From: Platerodrilus igneus | Lineage: Eukaryota > Arthropoda > Insecta > Coleoptera > Lycidae | Direction of reading: 5' to 3' | Assembly: GCA_036346225.1 (NCBI GenBank) | Contig: JARFIW010000999.1 | Span: forward strand, 6,307,001-6,371,000 | DNA: 64,000 bases | Part shown: positions 1 through 9,900 of the stretch, piece by piece | Position numbering within the stretch: position 1 is the stretch's first letter | Layout: the number at the start of each line of letters is the position of its first letter | Notes under the pieces: model-generated | What the model was told of the DNA's origin: nothing | Seen by the model: the letters and a program-made list of their open reading frames with translations, nothing else | The model's database searches: none | Made by a program: the position numbers and the translations under genes

Positions 1-605
1 ATACGCGGCGGTATAACCAGTTGTTTCACACCAAACCGAATTCATCGCAAAACGGATAGAGGGCAACTTCACATGTCAATTTCAATGATCCGTACTCACA
101 AGCATCGCGAGTCTTGGCTTTAAATCTCTATTTTGCGTTCCACCATATTCGCTGATGGGTGATATAAAAGAGTAAACGATTCCTTAATATCCAAAATAAA
201 ACAAATCTGCTGCATCACAGCAGATACAAACTGTACACCATTATCCGAAATAATCTTCCGAGGTATGCCATAACGAAGAAATATTTCGTCTACAAGAGTG
301 ATAGCACACTCTTCTGCTGTCGCTCTAACCAAAGCAAACAATTCTACCCATTTTGTAGCGGTATCCTCTACAATAAAAATCCTTTTTTCTCCTTTTGGAC
401 CTTCAGGCAGTGGCCCAAATAAATCAATTGTAAGAACTTCGAACCGTTGAGCATAAACGGGAGTAAGCAATGTTCCCGGTGGCTTTAAATTCGTAGCCTT
501 GTACCTTTGACAATCGGCACACTTGCTTACATAATCACTAATGTACTTTCTCATACCAGTAAAGTAATATTTTTTGGCAATACGAAGATAAGTGCGCTCT
601 ATACC
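1..605 (-). pseudogene. gypsy integrase, incomplete at window edge
   Basis: Integrase inserts the DNA copy into the host genome. The zinc-binding region is represented by CADCQRYKA. The catalytic core shows its first Asp in TIDLFGPLPEG, the second in SDNGVQF and the Glu in MVERK. Beyond an in-frame stop near 120, the reading frame is disturbed, but integrase-like text (SIRFAMNS and CETTGYTAAY) continues to position 1, so the coding region runs out of the window. The stop before 600 and the one near 120 mark it as inactive. Confidence 0.85.
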
Positions 606-2483
606 CTAATGAGCGGCTGTGGCTGCATCATGCAGCTCCTGTAGAACTGGTTCCCTTTCATGAACCGGAACAACTAGTTGTGCTTCCTCGCCATCATCGG
701 CGGCATAGCGGTAAAGAATTCCTTGAGACAACAAATATCCACGATCCGTCCACTTACAAAATTCATTATCGGTCGAATCTTCAAAACTACGAATTATTTT
801 TTCAAGGTCCGGATCTTTGAGTTGTTCGCGTCGAATTTCATCTGCTGAACGATGAGGCAATTCTACAGATATTTGACAAACACTACAAGTTTCTACATTG
901 TCGTTGCTACAGGGAGGTCGTGATAATGTATCAGCAAGTACATTTCGTTTCCCTGGCAAATACTCAATTTTTACATTGAAACTTTGTATTAACAAGGCCC
1001 ACCGGGCCAGCCTTCCTGTGGGAGACTTAAGGCTCATTAACCATCGCAAAGGTTGATGATCCGTTTGGACAGTAACAGAACAGCCTTCAATGTATCCCCT
1101 AAATTTATTCAAAACCCATACCACCGCCAAGGCCTCTCGCTCCGACGTGGCATAATTTCTCTCGGCGCTAGTCAAAAGTCGACTGGCGTATTCTATGGGG
1201 TGCTCTTCAGCGCCTTCGCCTTGTAAAAGCACTGCCCCTAACGCATAATTACTAGCATCCGTACGTATCAAATACGGTCTTGATTCATCACACTGTCCCA
1301 AGACCGGGGCTGAAACTAATGATCGTTTTAACGCATCAAATGAATTCTGTTGGGTTTCTTCCCATTTCCAAATAGCATTTTTCTTCGTTAAATCGCTTAA
1401 CGGTCGCGATATCGTAGCAAAATTCTCAATAAACCGTCTATACCAACTAGCGATTTGCAAAAAGGATTGAACTTCCTTTACATTTCGTGGGGCGAGCCTA
1501 TCAACCATGGCTGCCATTTTTTCAGGATCCACTGAAATACCAGAGGGCGTAATAATATGACCTAAATATTTGACTTGAGCACTAGCGAAAACACATTTTT
1601 CTCTATTTGCACGCAGCTTAAACTGGTCTAATCGGTCAAATACTAATTTCAAGTCCTCTAGATGATTGTCAAAAGTGCTTGATAGCACGATAAGATCATC
1701 CAAGTATGCCAACACTAAAATATCACCCAGTCCTCGACGGAACTGGTCCATTAATCGTTGAAAAGTAGTCGGAGCAGTCTTTAGTCCGAACGGGAGACGT
1801 AGGAACCGATACGTCCCAAAAGTGGTTACAAAAGTAGTCTTATCTCGATCACTATCTTTAACGGCAATTTGGTGATAACCAGAACGTAAGTCAATAGTTG
1901 ACATGAAAAATGTTCGCTTAGCAGCATGTAATAAATCGTCTACACGCGGCAACGGATAATATTCATTCACAGTGATCGAATTTAATCTTTGATAATCTAC
2001 ACACAAACGAACACCTCCGTCCTTTTTCGGTACTAATACTACTGGAGCCGCCCACGGGCTTTCACACTCTACAATTATACCATCTTTAAGAAGTCTATCT
2101 AATTCAACTTTTAACTGTTACTTCCTAACAGGAGATAAACGATAAGGAGGTAAGGCGATTGGTGCATGATCGCCTGTATTTATGATATGCTGAGCAAATG
2201 GTGTGGGGTCTCCCCCCAGACTGAAGGTATTATGTCGTTCTTCCAGAAACGCACTAAGACGACCGCGTTCCTCGAACGTCAACGTCGCGCCTTCATCTGA
2301 CCTAAGATTATCCAAACTACATAGCTCAAGAGAGGGTGCATTTTTAATCGCAGAAATATTCCTCTCAAACGAATTTTCAAATTCCAAAGGGAAAATACAA
2401 TTTGGCAAATCCAGGAAATTCCAAGTTTCACTGGCAACGTCCAAAACAATTTTCGCCTGTTTTATAAAATCAATCCCAAACAA
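606..2483 (-). pseudogene. gypsy protease tail, reverse transcriptase and RNase H
   Basis: Copies element RNA into DNA. From 2483 the protease C-terminal part is readable (MFGIDFIKQAKIVLD), followed by a linker and an in-frame stop near 2118. The RT block has LCVDYQRL, a DLRSGYHQI motif and the catalytic YLDD (in LAYLDDLIVLS). RNase H follows, with TDASNYALGAVLL, the Glu in SEREALAVVW, TDHQPLRW and the terminal GKRNVLADTLSRPP. An in-frame stop at 606 separates this from integrase. All catalytic residues I can recognise for RT and RNase H are kept, so decay is by nonsense mutation rather than loss of domains. Confidence 0.9.
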
Positions 2484-2516
2484 CGTATTGTTTTCAGAGT
2501 CAGGTAGGATTATAAA

Positions 2517-3637
2517 TTACGTTGGAATAACCCTATCTTTCAAATTTACATCAACCAACGTAGTTAAAACGTCCTTTTTCTTGAAGGAGCCATCCGCAAG
2601 TTTAATAGTAACAGATACTTTTTGAAATTCTACCCCTTCACTTTGCAAAATACGGTACAGGGTACTGCCTGCTATACTTTGTTTAGCGGCCGTATCTACC
2701 ATTCCTAGACCACGATGATTTAAAATATTCACGCGCAGGACCGGTCTCGGTTGCGGAGAAATCAAAGCGTCCGTACTAAGAAATTCTAGTGTCTCGGTTT
2801 CAATGGTTTTACAGGAAGGACAGTTTGCACGAATAAATCCCTGTTTACCACAACCATAACATGCAATTGGTTTAACCGAAGGTTTTTCTTTAATTCCCGA
2901 ATTGTCCTGTCGCGAAATTCCACTAACAACTTTTACAGAGTCGTTTTTTTTATTTTTCAACAAAAGTTTTTGACATTCACTTTTTGTATGGCCCGTATTT
3001 TTACAGTAATGACAACGAATACGTTTAATACTATTTTCCGACTCAGGTCGCTCAAAACTTTTTTCTACCAATCTCGACTGAGACAAAAGTTCATTAAAAT
3101 CGTTAACTTTATCGCGCGGTATTTTCTGTCGAACATTGTTATGCAAAAGTCCATAAACCATATCTAGTTGCACTTGTTCAGATAACGTTCCCGACGGCAA
3201 TTGTGCAAGAATAGATCGCGCTTTACAAATAAAAACGTCCGTAGGTGTATAAGGATCTTGTTCTGCCGCAAACAATTCACGATACACCCTGTATGGCGGC
3301 TTTTGTGGACCAAAAGTCGTTCTAAGCAATTTTAGCGCCATATCCCATGATTGTACTGTATCTTTAACACCGTAATACCACTTCGATGCAAAGCCATCAA
3401 GTAACATCGGCAACCCTTTGACTGCGTTTTCGTCAGTAACTCGCATACAATCTTTATAAATGATTACCGCTTCAATAAAACCATTAACATCCGAATGATC
3501 TGAACCACCAAAACACGAAGCGCAATTAGCTAAATTACCGCTATTAACAGAAGCCGGTATTCTTGTTGCCCAATTGACAAACGTCCTAGCAATTCTTGGA
3601 ACTGTTCATTACTAAGAACCACATTGTTTACAGCCAT
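2517..3637 (-). pseudogene. gypsy Gag with two zinc knuckles plus start of protease
   Basis: Structural (Gag) protein that would coat the element's RNA. A plausible start Met lies at 3637 (MAVNNVVLSNEQ), but that first block is in a different frame from the main block, which is open from 3446, so an indel separates them. The main block contains two CCHC-type knuckles (CHYCKNTGHTKSEC and CYGCGKQGFIRANC; the second lacks the usual His, with Ile before Arg-Ala-Asn-Cys). A retropepsin start follows, in which the usual Asp-Thr-Gly reads VDTAAKQSIAG. DTA in place of DTG is known in some gypsy proteases, so it need not be inactivating. The block stops at 2517 and continues in frame at 2483. Confidence 0.85.
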
Positions 3638-4401
3638 TTCGGTTTCTCGAACAAACACTTTATTTACAACAGTTTCTAAAATTTCGGAAACAAGGTCAAT
3701 TACTGTATTCTGCTTGCGAACAATTCTACTCGTAGTAGAGCGAAGCAAATACCTTTCTTTCCCTACCAGATTAAATTATGTGTGTATACAAAAAACAACA
3801 AAGAGTACTTACAGGTTTATATCCAAACATCCAAAAGTACCTTACAAAATGCCAGCAAGCGTATCCAAATTTCCAAACACTGTACTGCATCAATAACTTT
3901 CTGAATCACACACAAAACTTTTCAAAATTATTGTAACGTAACACGTGAACAATAACAAACGAAATCGAAATACTAATCTATCAAACTGCGCGGCGCGCTC
4001 ACGGTCATGAACTTCAAACTGTTTACCATCGATCGATACTTGTTACAACGTCACGAAAACACCTGCAATTGAACCTAGAGGCCCATCGTTGGACGGCACT
4101 TTTTATAACGGGGTTGTTATGTTATATAATTTTAAAGGGGCTCTGCTCGATTCAATCAACAGATGTTATTTTGTGTTAAGCATTTAATGAACGTAAACCA
4201 AATATACATAAATGTAAAACAAACAAACTTAACATTTAGGTAAAATTACTGATATAGTTTCAACAGTTCACGGCGCGTGGTCTTAACCGGCCCGCATATA
4301 TAGATGGACTCCTCGCGACTACTACTGATAAGGAACGCTCGGGCTTGTTCCGGTTAAAACATACACTACGCGCAGGGGCGGACTTATTATATTTGTTACA
4401 A
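3638..4401. other. non-coding stretch between gypsy element and copy A
   Basis: No gene recognised. It may include the 5' LTR or leader of the minus-strand gypsy element, but with no second LTR copy in the window this cannot be shown. The segment from about 4260 to 4400 has GC-rich patches and borders the point (about 4402) where similarity to the other copies of the polymerase-B family begins. Confidence 0.4.
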
Positions 4402-5251
4402 GCTGGAATTAGAGGAAATAGATGCAAAAAGACGAAAGTTGGACTACATGGAAAACACTGCGACAATATGCCAATAAACCAAAGATGTGTGAGACAAAGA
4501 ACTTTTTATTAGAGAAAATGAGGAAGAATTAAAAGATTATTTTATGTGCCGATGGACTGACTTAGATACATCCGGGTTGTACAAGCTGTATGCATTTGCG
4601 GTTAGTAAGAAAGACTCTTTTAGTTATGTAGGCGTCCTTGCGGAAAAGGATGGTATTAAATCTGTATACCTTTTAAAACATTATTCTAAAAAGGTATTTA
4701 TCGAAATGGCAGATAACATAGACGAACTAAAGAATGCGAGTTTCGTAACCTTGGCGTACACCACACGCAAAGGGGATCCGCTAAACATTGTATATTTGCC
4801 TAGTAAAGAACCTTTCGGATCATTTAAAACCGAGGGTCTTACAACCTATAACAACCATATATTCCCAAAAGTGATGGATATGCAACTACACAACAGTGTG
4901 TGGGAGAAAAAGGATTTCCTCCAATACCGACAAGAAGAAGTCGATCAAGCTAACAAGAAACGTATGCAGGATATAGTGGGAAAGCTGCGATTAAAAGATT
5001 GTCACAAACTGCAAGAATTACACGAAGGAATGGATCTGGTTGTCGGTGGAATCAAAGACTTTAAATATAGAGGCAAACTTCGGTACATTTTACAATTCGA
5101 AAACCTAGACGGTCTTTATGCATCAAACTATTGGTTAGAAAAGGAGATAGAAGACTTGGGTGTCGATTTAAATTTTAAGCTGCGAATACAATTAGATAAA
5201 ATTAAAACCACTGCAAACAAACATAAAGAAAGGACTGTCTTCTGTGTATAA
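4402..5251 (+). pseudogene. C-terminal part of initiator-like protein, copy A
   Basis: Open from 4544 to the stop at 5249-5251; broken-frame similarity to copy B extends back to about 4402 (LEEIDAKRRK). It matches copy B (58797-59627) closely, including FMCRWTDLDTSG, YVGVLAEKDG, FKTEGLTTYN and the end KHKERTVFCV. The last ~90 residues (GIKDFKYRGKLRYILQFEN, then SNYWLEKEI) have the alternating pattern of a small beta-barrel, perhaps an OB-fold nucleic-acid-binding domain. That is an inference without a search. I do not recognise the family by name. The upstream two thirds of the protein, present in copy B, are missing here. Confidence 0.55.
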
Positions 5252-5410
5252 CTTTGTATTAAAATTAAGTTTAAATGACTCCATGCTTGGCATTAAATAT
5301 TTTTAAATTTGTTATGTATAATGTCAGAATAAACATTTTTTAATAGTATATAACATTGTTCTTTATTTATAAAAGGTTGTGACGTTATTCCGAAATAGCA
5401 GTCGCACAGA

Positions 5411-5512
5411 GAGAGGAGCGCATGGGCAGCGTGCATGGGTAGGGGTGCGTATGCGCAGGGGTGCGCATGGGCTGGAGTGTGCATGCGCAGGGGTGCTCAT
5501 GGGCTGGGATGT
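5411..5512. repeat. GC-rich minisatellite in copy A
   Basis: About 100 bp of imperfect ~15-bp units built on GCGCAGGGGTGCGCATGGGC. It begins just after the polyadenylation-like tail region of the initiator-like gene. The matching place in copy B (about 58560-58640) has fewer, different units, so the array length varies between copies. Confidence 0.75.
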
Positions 5513-5596
5513 GTCTGGGCGTACACGAGGGAAGCGAATGTTAACAGTCACCAAGCATTCAATTCTTTATTTGGATGGTATCGAGTACTTGTCTGC

Positions 5597-5735
5597 GTAT
5601 GTATCCGGAGTAAAAGAATACGATTTGCATACGCAGCTTATTAATAAAATTAGTTTATCGAGGGAAGATGACAAAAGGTACATCATTCCTAATAGTACAA
5701 CAATCTACGCATGGGGGCGTAAAGATATAAGATAG
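5597..5735 (+). pseudogene. DNA polymerase B, extreme C-terminal fragment (copy A)
   Basis: The text SGVKEYDLHTQLINKISLS followed by EDDKRYIIPN and IYAWGRKDIR, then a stop at 5733-5735, resembles the C-terminal end of the eukaryotic/viral protein-primed-type family B DNA polymerases found in arthropod mobile elements. Those end with a pattern like HE.YT..NKIALS..DDKR.I and a final YGH-like segment. The assignment rests on my memory of that family. The same fragment occurs in copy B near 58350-58480 (-). It lies upstream of, not downstream of, the next polymerase piece, which is the wrong order for one gene. Confidence 0.6.
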
Positions 5736-6111
5736 TTGTTTATATTTGTATGGATTTTGTAAATCTATTGTATATATTAGTTTTAAGATTCCATAATTTT
5801 TAAGTTCTTCTCCCACCTTCCAAATCCTTCCGGCTTCTATCATGGTTGACAGAGTATACGTGTTATCTCCACGTGGTATTCGCGGGACACGGCGGTTTTA
5901 GATTTCTCGGGAGATGGTTGGCTAAGGCATATGTCTTGCGTACCAAAAAAAGGTTCTAAAGATGGAGTTAAATAAAGATGGGTAAAAATTAGAGGTTTGG
6001 GGTCATTAAAAGGCATAACTTTGTATGGGGTGGTCCTATTTAAAATTTATTTACAGATTTGGGGTCTCTAGAAAAATGATGCCAAACAAAATATATTTAT
6101 CTTAAAAGAGT

Positions 6112-6297
6112 GACTACCCCGCGTATAATAAATACAATATAACACTTGTCAACAAAAAAATTGTAGGGAAAATTAAAGATGTATTTAATGGGGGTCCAGT
6201 ATTAGAATTTGTTGGTAGTAAGGCTAAGTCCTACTGCATTGTAGGCGAGAAAGATACAATTAAAAAGATTAAAGGGGTCTCACGAAGTGTAGTTAAG
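6112..6297 (+). pseudogene. DNA polymerase B, near-C-terminal fragment (copy A)
   Basis: Reads DYPAYNKYN, VNKKIVGKIKDVFNGG, LEFVGSKAKSY and KKIKGVSRSVVK, then a stop codon. Arthropod-element polymerase B proteins carry an NKKVIGKFKDE, EFVGLR and KKAKGVKK.VVK series shortly before their C-terminus, so this should precede the fragment at 5597-5735. Copy B (57798-57998) reads VVGKFKDEF and FVGSRAKSY, closer to the family pattern, which supports real coding ancestry. Confidence 0.6.
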
Positions 6298-6402
6298 TAA
6301 AACCGAGGGTCTTACAACCTATAACGAGCATATACCTCCAAAAGAAATGGACATGCAACTACACAGCAGTGCGTGGGAGAATAAGAATTCTCTTCAATAA
6401 GA
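6298..6402 (+). pseudogene. Duplicated internal piece of the initiator-like gene
   Basis: Directly after the polymerase fragment, about 100 bp repeat the middle of the initiator-like gene: KTEGLTTYN and MDMQLH are recognisable, as at 4830-4930. The same join occurs in copy B at about 57690-57790, so the rearrangement preceded copying of the family. Confidence 0.65.
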
Positions 6403-6739
6403 AATTTAAGTTTCCATGTACGTAGCACCAGTCATTGGGAAATGGTCGAAATGTGAAACCTATAAAAGCGATTATTAATTGTGGTTTAGAAGAATAATAG
6501 TTTTCGTGGACTAAATAAAATAGCTTAATCTGGTTAATGTATATGGTTACATACTCTCGTACACATCCACAAACATCTGTTTACGTCCACAATGACGATA
6601 CCGGTAGTTTTTGTTTAACAAATAGTAGGAAAGATACGTCAGGTGTTAGTGTGCGGAAGCCCATAGGATCGTTGGATTCAAAAAGAACAGTGCGGCGGGA
6701 TGTATGGTGGTCTCCGTTAGAATAATCTAAAGTGGTTAA

Positions 6740-6995
6740 TCAATCGTATTAGATGTTTAAATAGGCGAAAGTGTAAAGGCCTACATAAACAAAAATTTAA
6801 TTATCCGACAAAAAAGTGCGCGATGTGCTACACTTATAAAGAAAGTATGGAATGGTGCTTTTTAGCGGCCCTAGCAGTAAAAAGGTCGACTGATTTTTTC
6901 AAGCAACTACAAGAATAACAGTAGCGCAGAGAAGGGGTATGCATGTATTATACAGTGTACAGTTGCTGCAAAATATGTTAGTTTACGCGTAGCTC
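6740..6995 (+). repeat. Internal duplication unit 1 in copy A
   Basis: About 250 bp that repeat at 7230-7482. Shared landmarks are GCGAAAGTGTAAA, AAAAAGTGCGCGATGTGCTA, the ATGGTGCTTT block and GGGGTATGCATGTATTATAC. Copy B/C has this sequence only once (about 51030-51290), so copy A gained a unit or B/C lost one. Confidence 0.7.
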
Positions 6996-7229
6996 GGATG
7001 TTTAATTGATCACGACTTAAAGATCCCTCGAAGGTTTAAAAATTCTCAGCCCATTGTCGTTTGAAAAATGTTTGTAAATTATCAGAACAGGAGCGGGTCG
7101 AAGTTTAAGTTAGATGGACGATTGACCGAGTTTTTTCTACCTTTTACGAGGGAATCGGAAGTTGACAGACATCGAGCATCTAATTCTCTATTTGGGCGAT
7201 ATCGAGTACTTACCGGTTCTAGAAATCAT

Positions 7230-7482
7230 TACGTGCGGCCGACCGCTATGCGAAAGTGTAAAAGCCTACAGAAGCAAAATTTAATTATCAGACGAAAAAG
7301 TGCGCGATGTGCTATAGAAAGTATAAAATGGTGCTTTGCATCGGTCCTAACAGTAAAAAGGACAGTGACTTTTTCTAGCAATTACAAGAATAGCAGTAGC
7401 GCGGCGAAGGGGTATGCATGTATTATACAGCGCATTGTTACTATAAAATATATTAGTTTACAAGAAGCTCGAGCGTGAACAA
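7230..7482 (+). repeat. Internal duplication unit 2 in copy A
   Basis: Second unit of the duplication described at 6740-6995, separated from it by about 235 bp. Just upstream, 7148-7212 repeats 5527-5590 (GAGGGAA...TATCGAGTACTT). The duplicated material therefore includes the edge of the polymerase C-terminal piece. Confidence 0.65.
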
Positions 7483-7822
7483 ATTAAATTTTAATCTATC
7501 ATTAACCACGGTCGTAAAAATGGGAAATTAATGGTTAATTTTAATACCGCTAAGCATATACTTTTGCTTGGTGATTCATTTAGAAAATATTCAAGCCTAC
7601 CATTTCCTAAAGTATGACGTAGAAGTTATTTAAAATTAAATTGCTTTATTAGTAAGTATCCTGTAGACAGCAAGTTGGTATTTTCTTAGTAATGGTTTAA
7701 AGTGTTTTTATTAAGTTTTTGGTTATAGTAGCACTGCATTTTCTACAGCACGACTTGCAGACAATTTGTGTGCGTGTGCTATCACCCTTTTGGATTTTTA
7801 ATATGCACGCGATCCGTATAAC

Positions 7823-7930
7823 ATGGAAGACGTTTCCGATGTTTCTACTAACGGCATTCGCAGCATCGACGATGCGAACCAGGTGCATGCATTGGCGCTA
7901 AATGTATTGGATAAGCACCAAGGATTATGA
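7823..7930 (+). CDS. 35-residue open frame shared by copies A and C
   Basis: ATG at 7823 to TGA at 7928-7930 gives a short acidic peptide starting MEDVSDVSTNGIRSIDD and ending in KHQGL. Copy C has the same frame at 50572-50679 (-), differing by about three conservative changes. Function unknown. The stop overlaps a perfect TGACGTCA palindrome, so the local conservation may come from that regulatory site or simply from the copies being similar throughout. Whether it is translated is not shown. Confidence 0.25.
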   Translation: MEDVSDVSTNGIRSIDDANQVHALALNVLDKHQGL

Positions 7931-8100
7931 CGTCATTTAGTTCCCCGTTGAATCCTCAACATCGTTCGGGTGTCTTCGGAAACCTTCGGTATGCATTCTA
8001 TATGGTACATAAAGCAGGTGCGCAAGAGTAAACTCTTTAGTTATAAGTTAGTTCGCTTACAAGTCAAGTCTTATAGTGCGGATTTTGTTTTGTACTAAAA
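7928..8100 (+). promoter_or_regulatory. Putative promoter with CRE palindrome upstream of zinc-finger gene
   Basis: A perfect TGACGTCA (7928-7935) starts a block conserved in copy C. The block includes GTATGCATTCTATA, a CATAAA-like element and TTATAGTGCGGATTTTG immediately before the ATG at 8100. The conserved spacing between the palindrome and the start codon in both copies suggests a promoter; there is no experimental support. Confidence 0.4.
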
Positions 8101-8880
8101 TGGTACCCGCAAACGTTTTTAAATGTGACTCTTGAATGCTTCCTATACCTGGAAATATGCTCTCAAACAGCACCAGAACAAATGTCGTGGTGTAACATCG
8201 CCCAGGGTTAGGCTTATACATCCGTCCGCAGCAAAGTACTTTAACTGTGGGTCTTGCGGTATCGCTTTTACGAGAATGGACAGCTTACAGCGACACAAGG
8301 AAAAACAGCACGGTATGTCATTAAGCCGTAAACGTTCAGCCCCGTTAGCTGTTAAAGAGCCTTGTACGAAACAACCACGAATTATGTGTAAAGTATGCGA
8401 TTTCGAAATGGAAAAGACTACCTATGCTGCACACTTAAGGAGCAACAGACATAAAAATGCATCAGTTACCGCTACTAACGACGATGGTGTAGAAATGGTT
8501 AGTACAGCGTTTAACAACCGTATGGCTAGCTATCGCATAAAGAACGCCAGTGTCGACGATGGAGTGTGCGAGTTTCTTTGGAAGCAGAAAGAGCGATTTA
8601 TTCGATTAAAAAAAATGAAAAAAGAATACAACATACAGCAATAAAAGTCTGCTGCGAACTCTACGGCGTTTACACCAAAATGGGAGAAGAGACTACCGAT
8701 GTGAAATCCTTTAACACAAAAAATGTGGTTATAACGTCTTCTAGTAATCTGGAAAATACGTACGAGGTCTTAAGCGAAACCATAAGAACAAAATCAGAGG
8801 AATTTGAAACATGCGGGTCCGGTTGGTCTTTGGAAAAGGTGCTCTATTTAGAAATAAATATTAATAAGTATAAGCCGATA
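8100..8880 (+). pseudogene. C2H2 zinc-finger protein leading into DNA polymerase B N-terminal region (copy A)
   Basis: ATG at 8100 starts MVPANVFKCDS; a one-base loss near 8133 breaks the frame, which reopens to 8644. Finger 1 is C-x2-C...H...C-like (YTWKYALKQHQNKC). Finger 2 is FNCGSCGIAF...HKEKQH (C-x2-C-x12-H-x4-H). Finger 3 is MCKVCDFEM...HLRSNRH (C-x2-C-x11-H-x5-H, matrin-like). A second frameshift near 8640 leads to VKSFNTKNVV and YLEININKYKP. The latter resembles a segment I recall following N-terminal fingers in arthropod mobile-element proteins that continue into a family B DNA polymerase. The polymerase body is absent after 8880. Role inferred: DNA-binding N-terminus of a self-encoded polymerase. 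Confidence 0.6.
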
Positions 8881-9039
8881 TGAGAAGTTCTAGGTTAAGA
8901 ATAAAAAATTGTGAATATGTATTTAGAAATGTGGTTTACAAATTTAAACTGTATTAGTGAAAATTGTTTGTAATAAAAAGTTTTAAGAATTGTTTTTAGA
9001 TTTTCTTTTAGGTATGAGCTGCAGGAAAGTTATAATTTA

Positions 9040-9900
9040 GAGGTGTGTGTAAAGTGGTAAGGGATGGTTTGATTTTAAATCTATTTAGAGATTCGGATTG
9101 TGCATAAAATTCTAGACTAACAAAATGTGCTACATGTACAAAAAAATTTATAAGAACGCTCAAAAGTCGCTACAGGTAAGAAATCTTAAAATTGGGGTAG
9201 CTCTCTGGGGGATAGCGCTATCTAAAAAATTTAAAGAGATTTGTGTAGCTGAGAAAATTCTAATATTAATTGATACCAAACAAAGTACATTTATCTCGTG
9301 GGTGGAAGTGTGGAAAAAGATTTATCTCGCAAAGGGTTGTGTGTAAATTTGTAAATCTATTTGCAGATTCAAATTCTGCGTAAAATTTTAGACTAATTTA
9401 ATGTATCGTATGTATAAAACAATGTTTAAGGACGGTCGGAAATCGCAACAGGTAAGAAATCTTAAAATCAGGGTAGCTCCCTTGGGGATGATGCAATCTG
9501 AAAATTTTCTAAAAATTCGGGTAGCTGAGAAAATTCTAATATTAATTGATACCAAACAAAGTACATTTATCTCGAAAGATGAGCTAAACAAGATAGAAAG
9601 TATGGTGTAACATTAAAAGCGAGTAGTGGTACGGTCGCGGCATGCTCGCTAGAAGGTATGTGTGTAACTTTGTAAGGAGTAGTCCGATTTAATTTCATGT
9701 ATCGCATGTATAAAAAAATTTATAAGAACGCTCAAAAGTCGCAACAGGTAAAAAATCTTAAAATTGGGGTAGCTCCCTCGGGGGTGATAATATCTGAAAA
9801 ATTCCTAGAGATTTGGGTACTGAGAAAATTCTAATATTAATTGATACCAAACAAGATAGGTTTATCTCGTGTGTGGAAATGTGGAGAAAGATTTATCTCG
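9040..9900 (+). repeat. Three-unit tandem repeat, ~300 bp per unit
   Basis: Units start near 9040, 9338 and 9655. Each contains a TGTGTGTAAA start, a TAAAATTYTAGAC or shortened version, TAAGAACG/TCGCAACAGGTAAGAAATC, GAGAAAATTCTAATATTAAT and GATACCAAACAA...TTTATCTCG. Units 1 and 2 each carry a short open frame ending in a shared AEKILILIDTKQSTFIS. Weak similarity to 6030-6110 in copy A (YAGATTTGGGGT..., ACCAAACAAA...TTTATCT) suggests the units derive from the spacer of the polymerase-B family. Confidence 0.75.

Larger units (their letters stand above)
1..3637 (-). mobile_element. Ty3/gypsy LTR retrotransposon, 3' end cut by window start
   Basis: Gag, protease, reverse transcriptase, RNase H and integrase domains follow in the usual gypsy order on the minus strand. 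No LTR was found: the 3' LTR would lie before position 1, and I could not define the 5' LTR in 3640-4260. From the main gag block to integrase everything is in one reading frame, broken only by in-frame stops near 2517, 2118 and 606. Single-frame Gag-Pol is therefore the likely ancestral layout. It belongs to Metaviridae-type elements by domain order; I did not assign a lineage. Confidence 0.9.
4402..8880 (+). mobile_element. Copy A of unclassified polymerase-B / zinc-finger / initiator-like element family
   Basis: This region aligns piece by piece with the minus-strand copy at 49737-61180 and in part with 35560-36095. In order it holds the C-terminal part of an initiator-like protein, a minisatellite, the extreme C-terminus of a DNA polymerase B, an upstream piece of the same polymerase region, a duplicated piece of the initiator-like gene, non-coding DNA with an internal duplication, a promoter-like block, and a C2H2 zinc-finger protein running into a polymerase N-terminal region. 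The polymerase pieces are out of order, so this is a rearranged fossil. No terminal inverted repeats were seen. Class is unknown; Polinton-like or virus-derived origin is an inference. Confidence 0.6.

Noticed and set aside
7697..7888. 63-codon frame on the minus strand, conserved at 50614-50805
   Set aside because: It lies opposite the conserved promoter and short-frame region; its conservation is explained by overall similarity of copies A and C.
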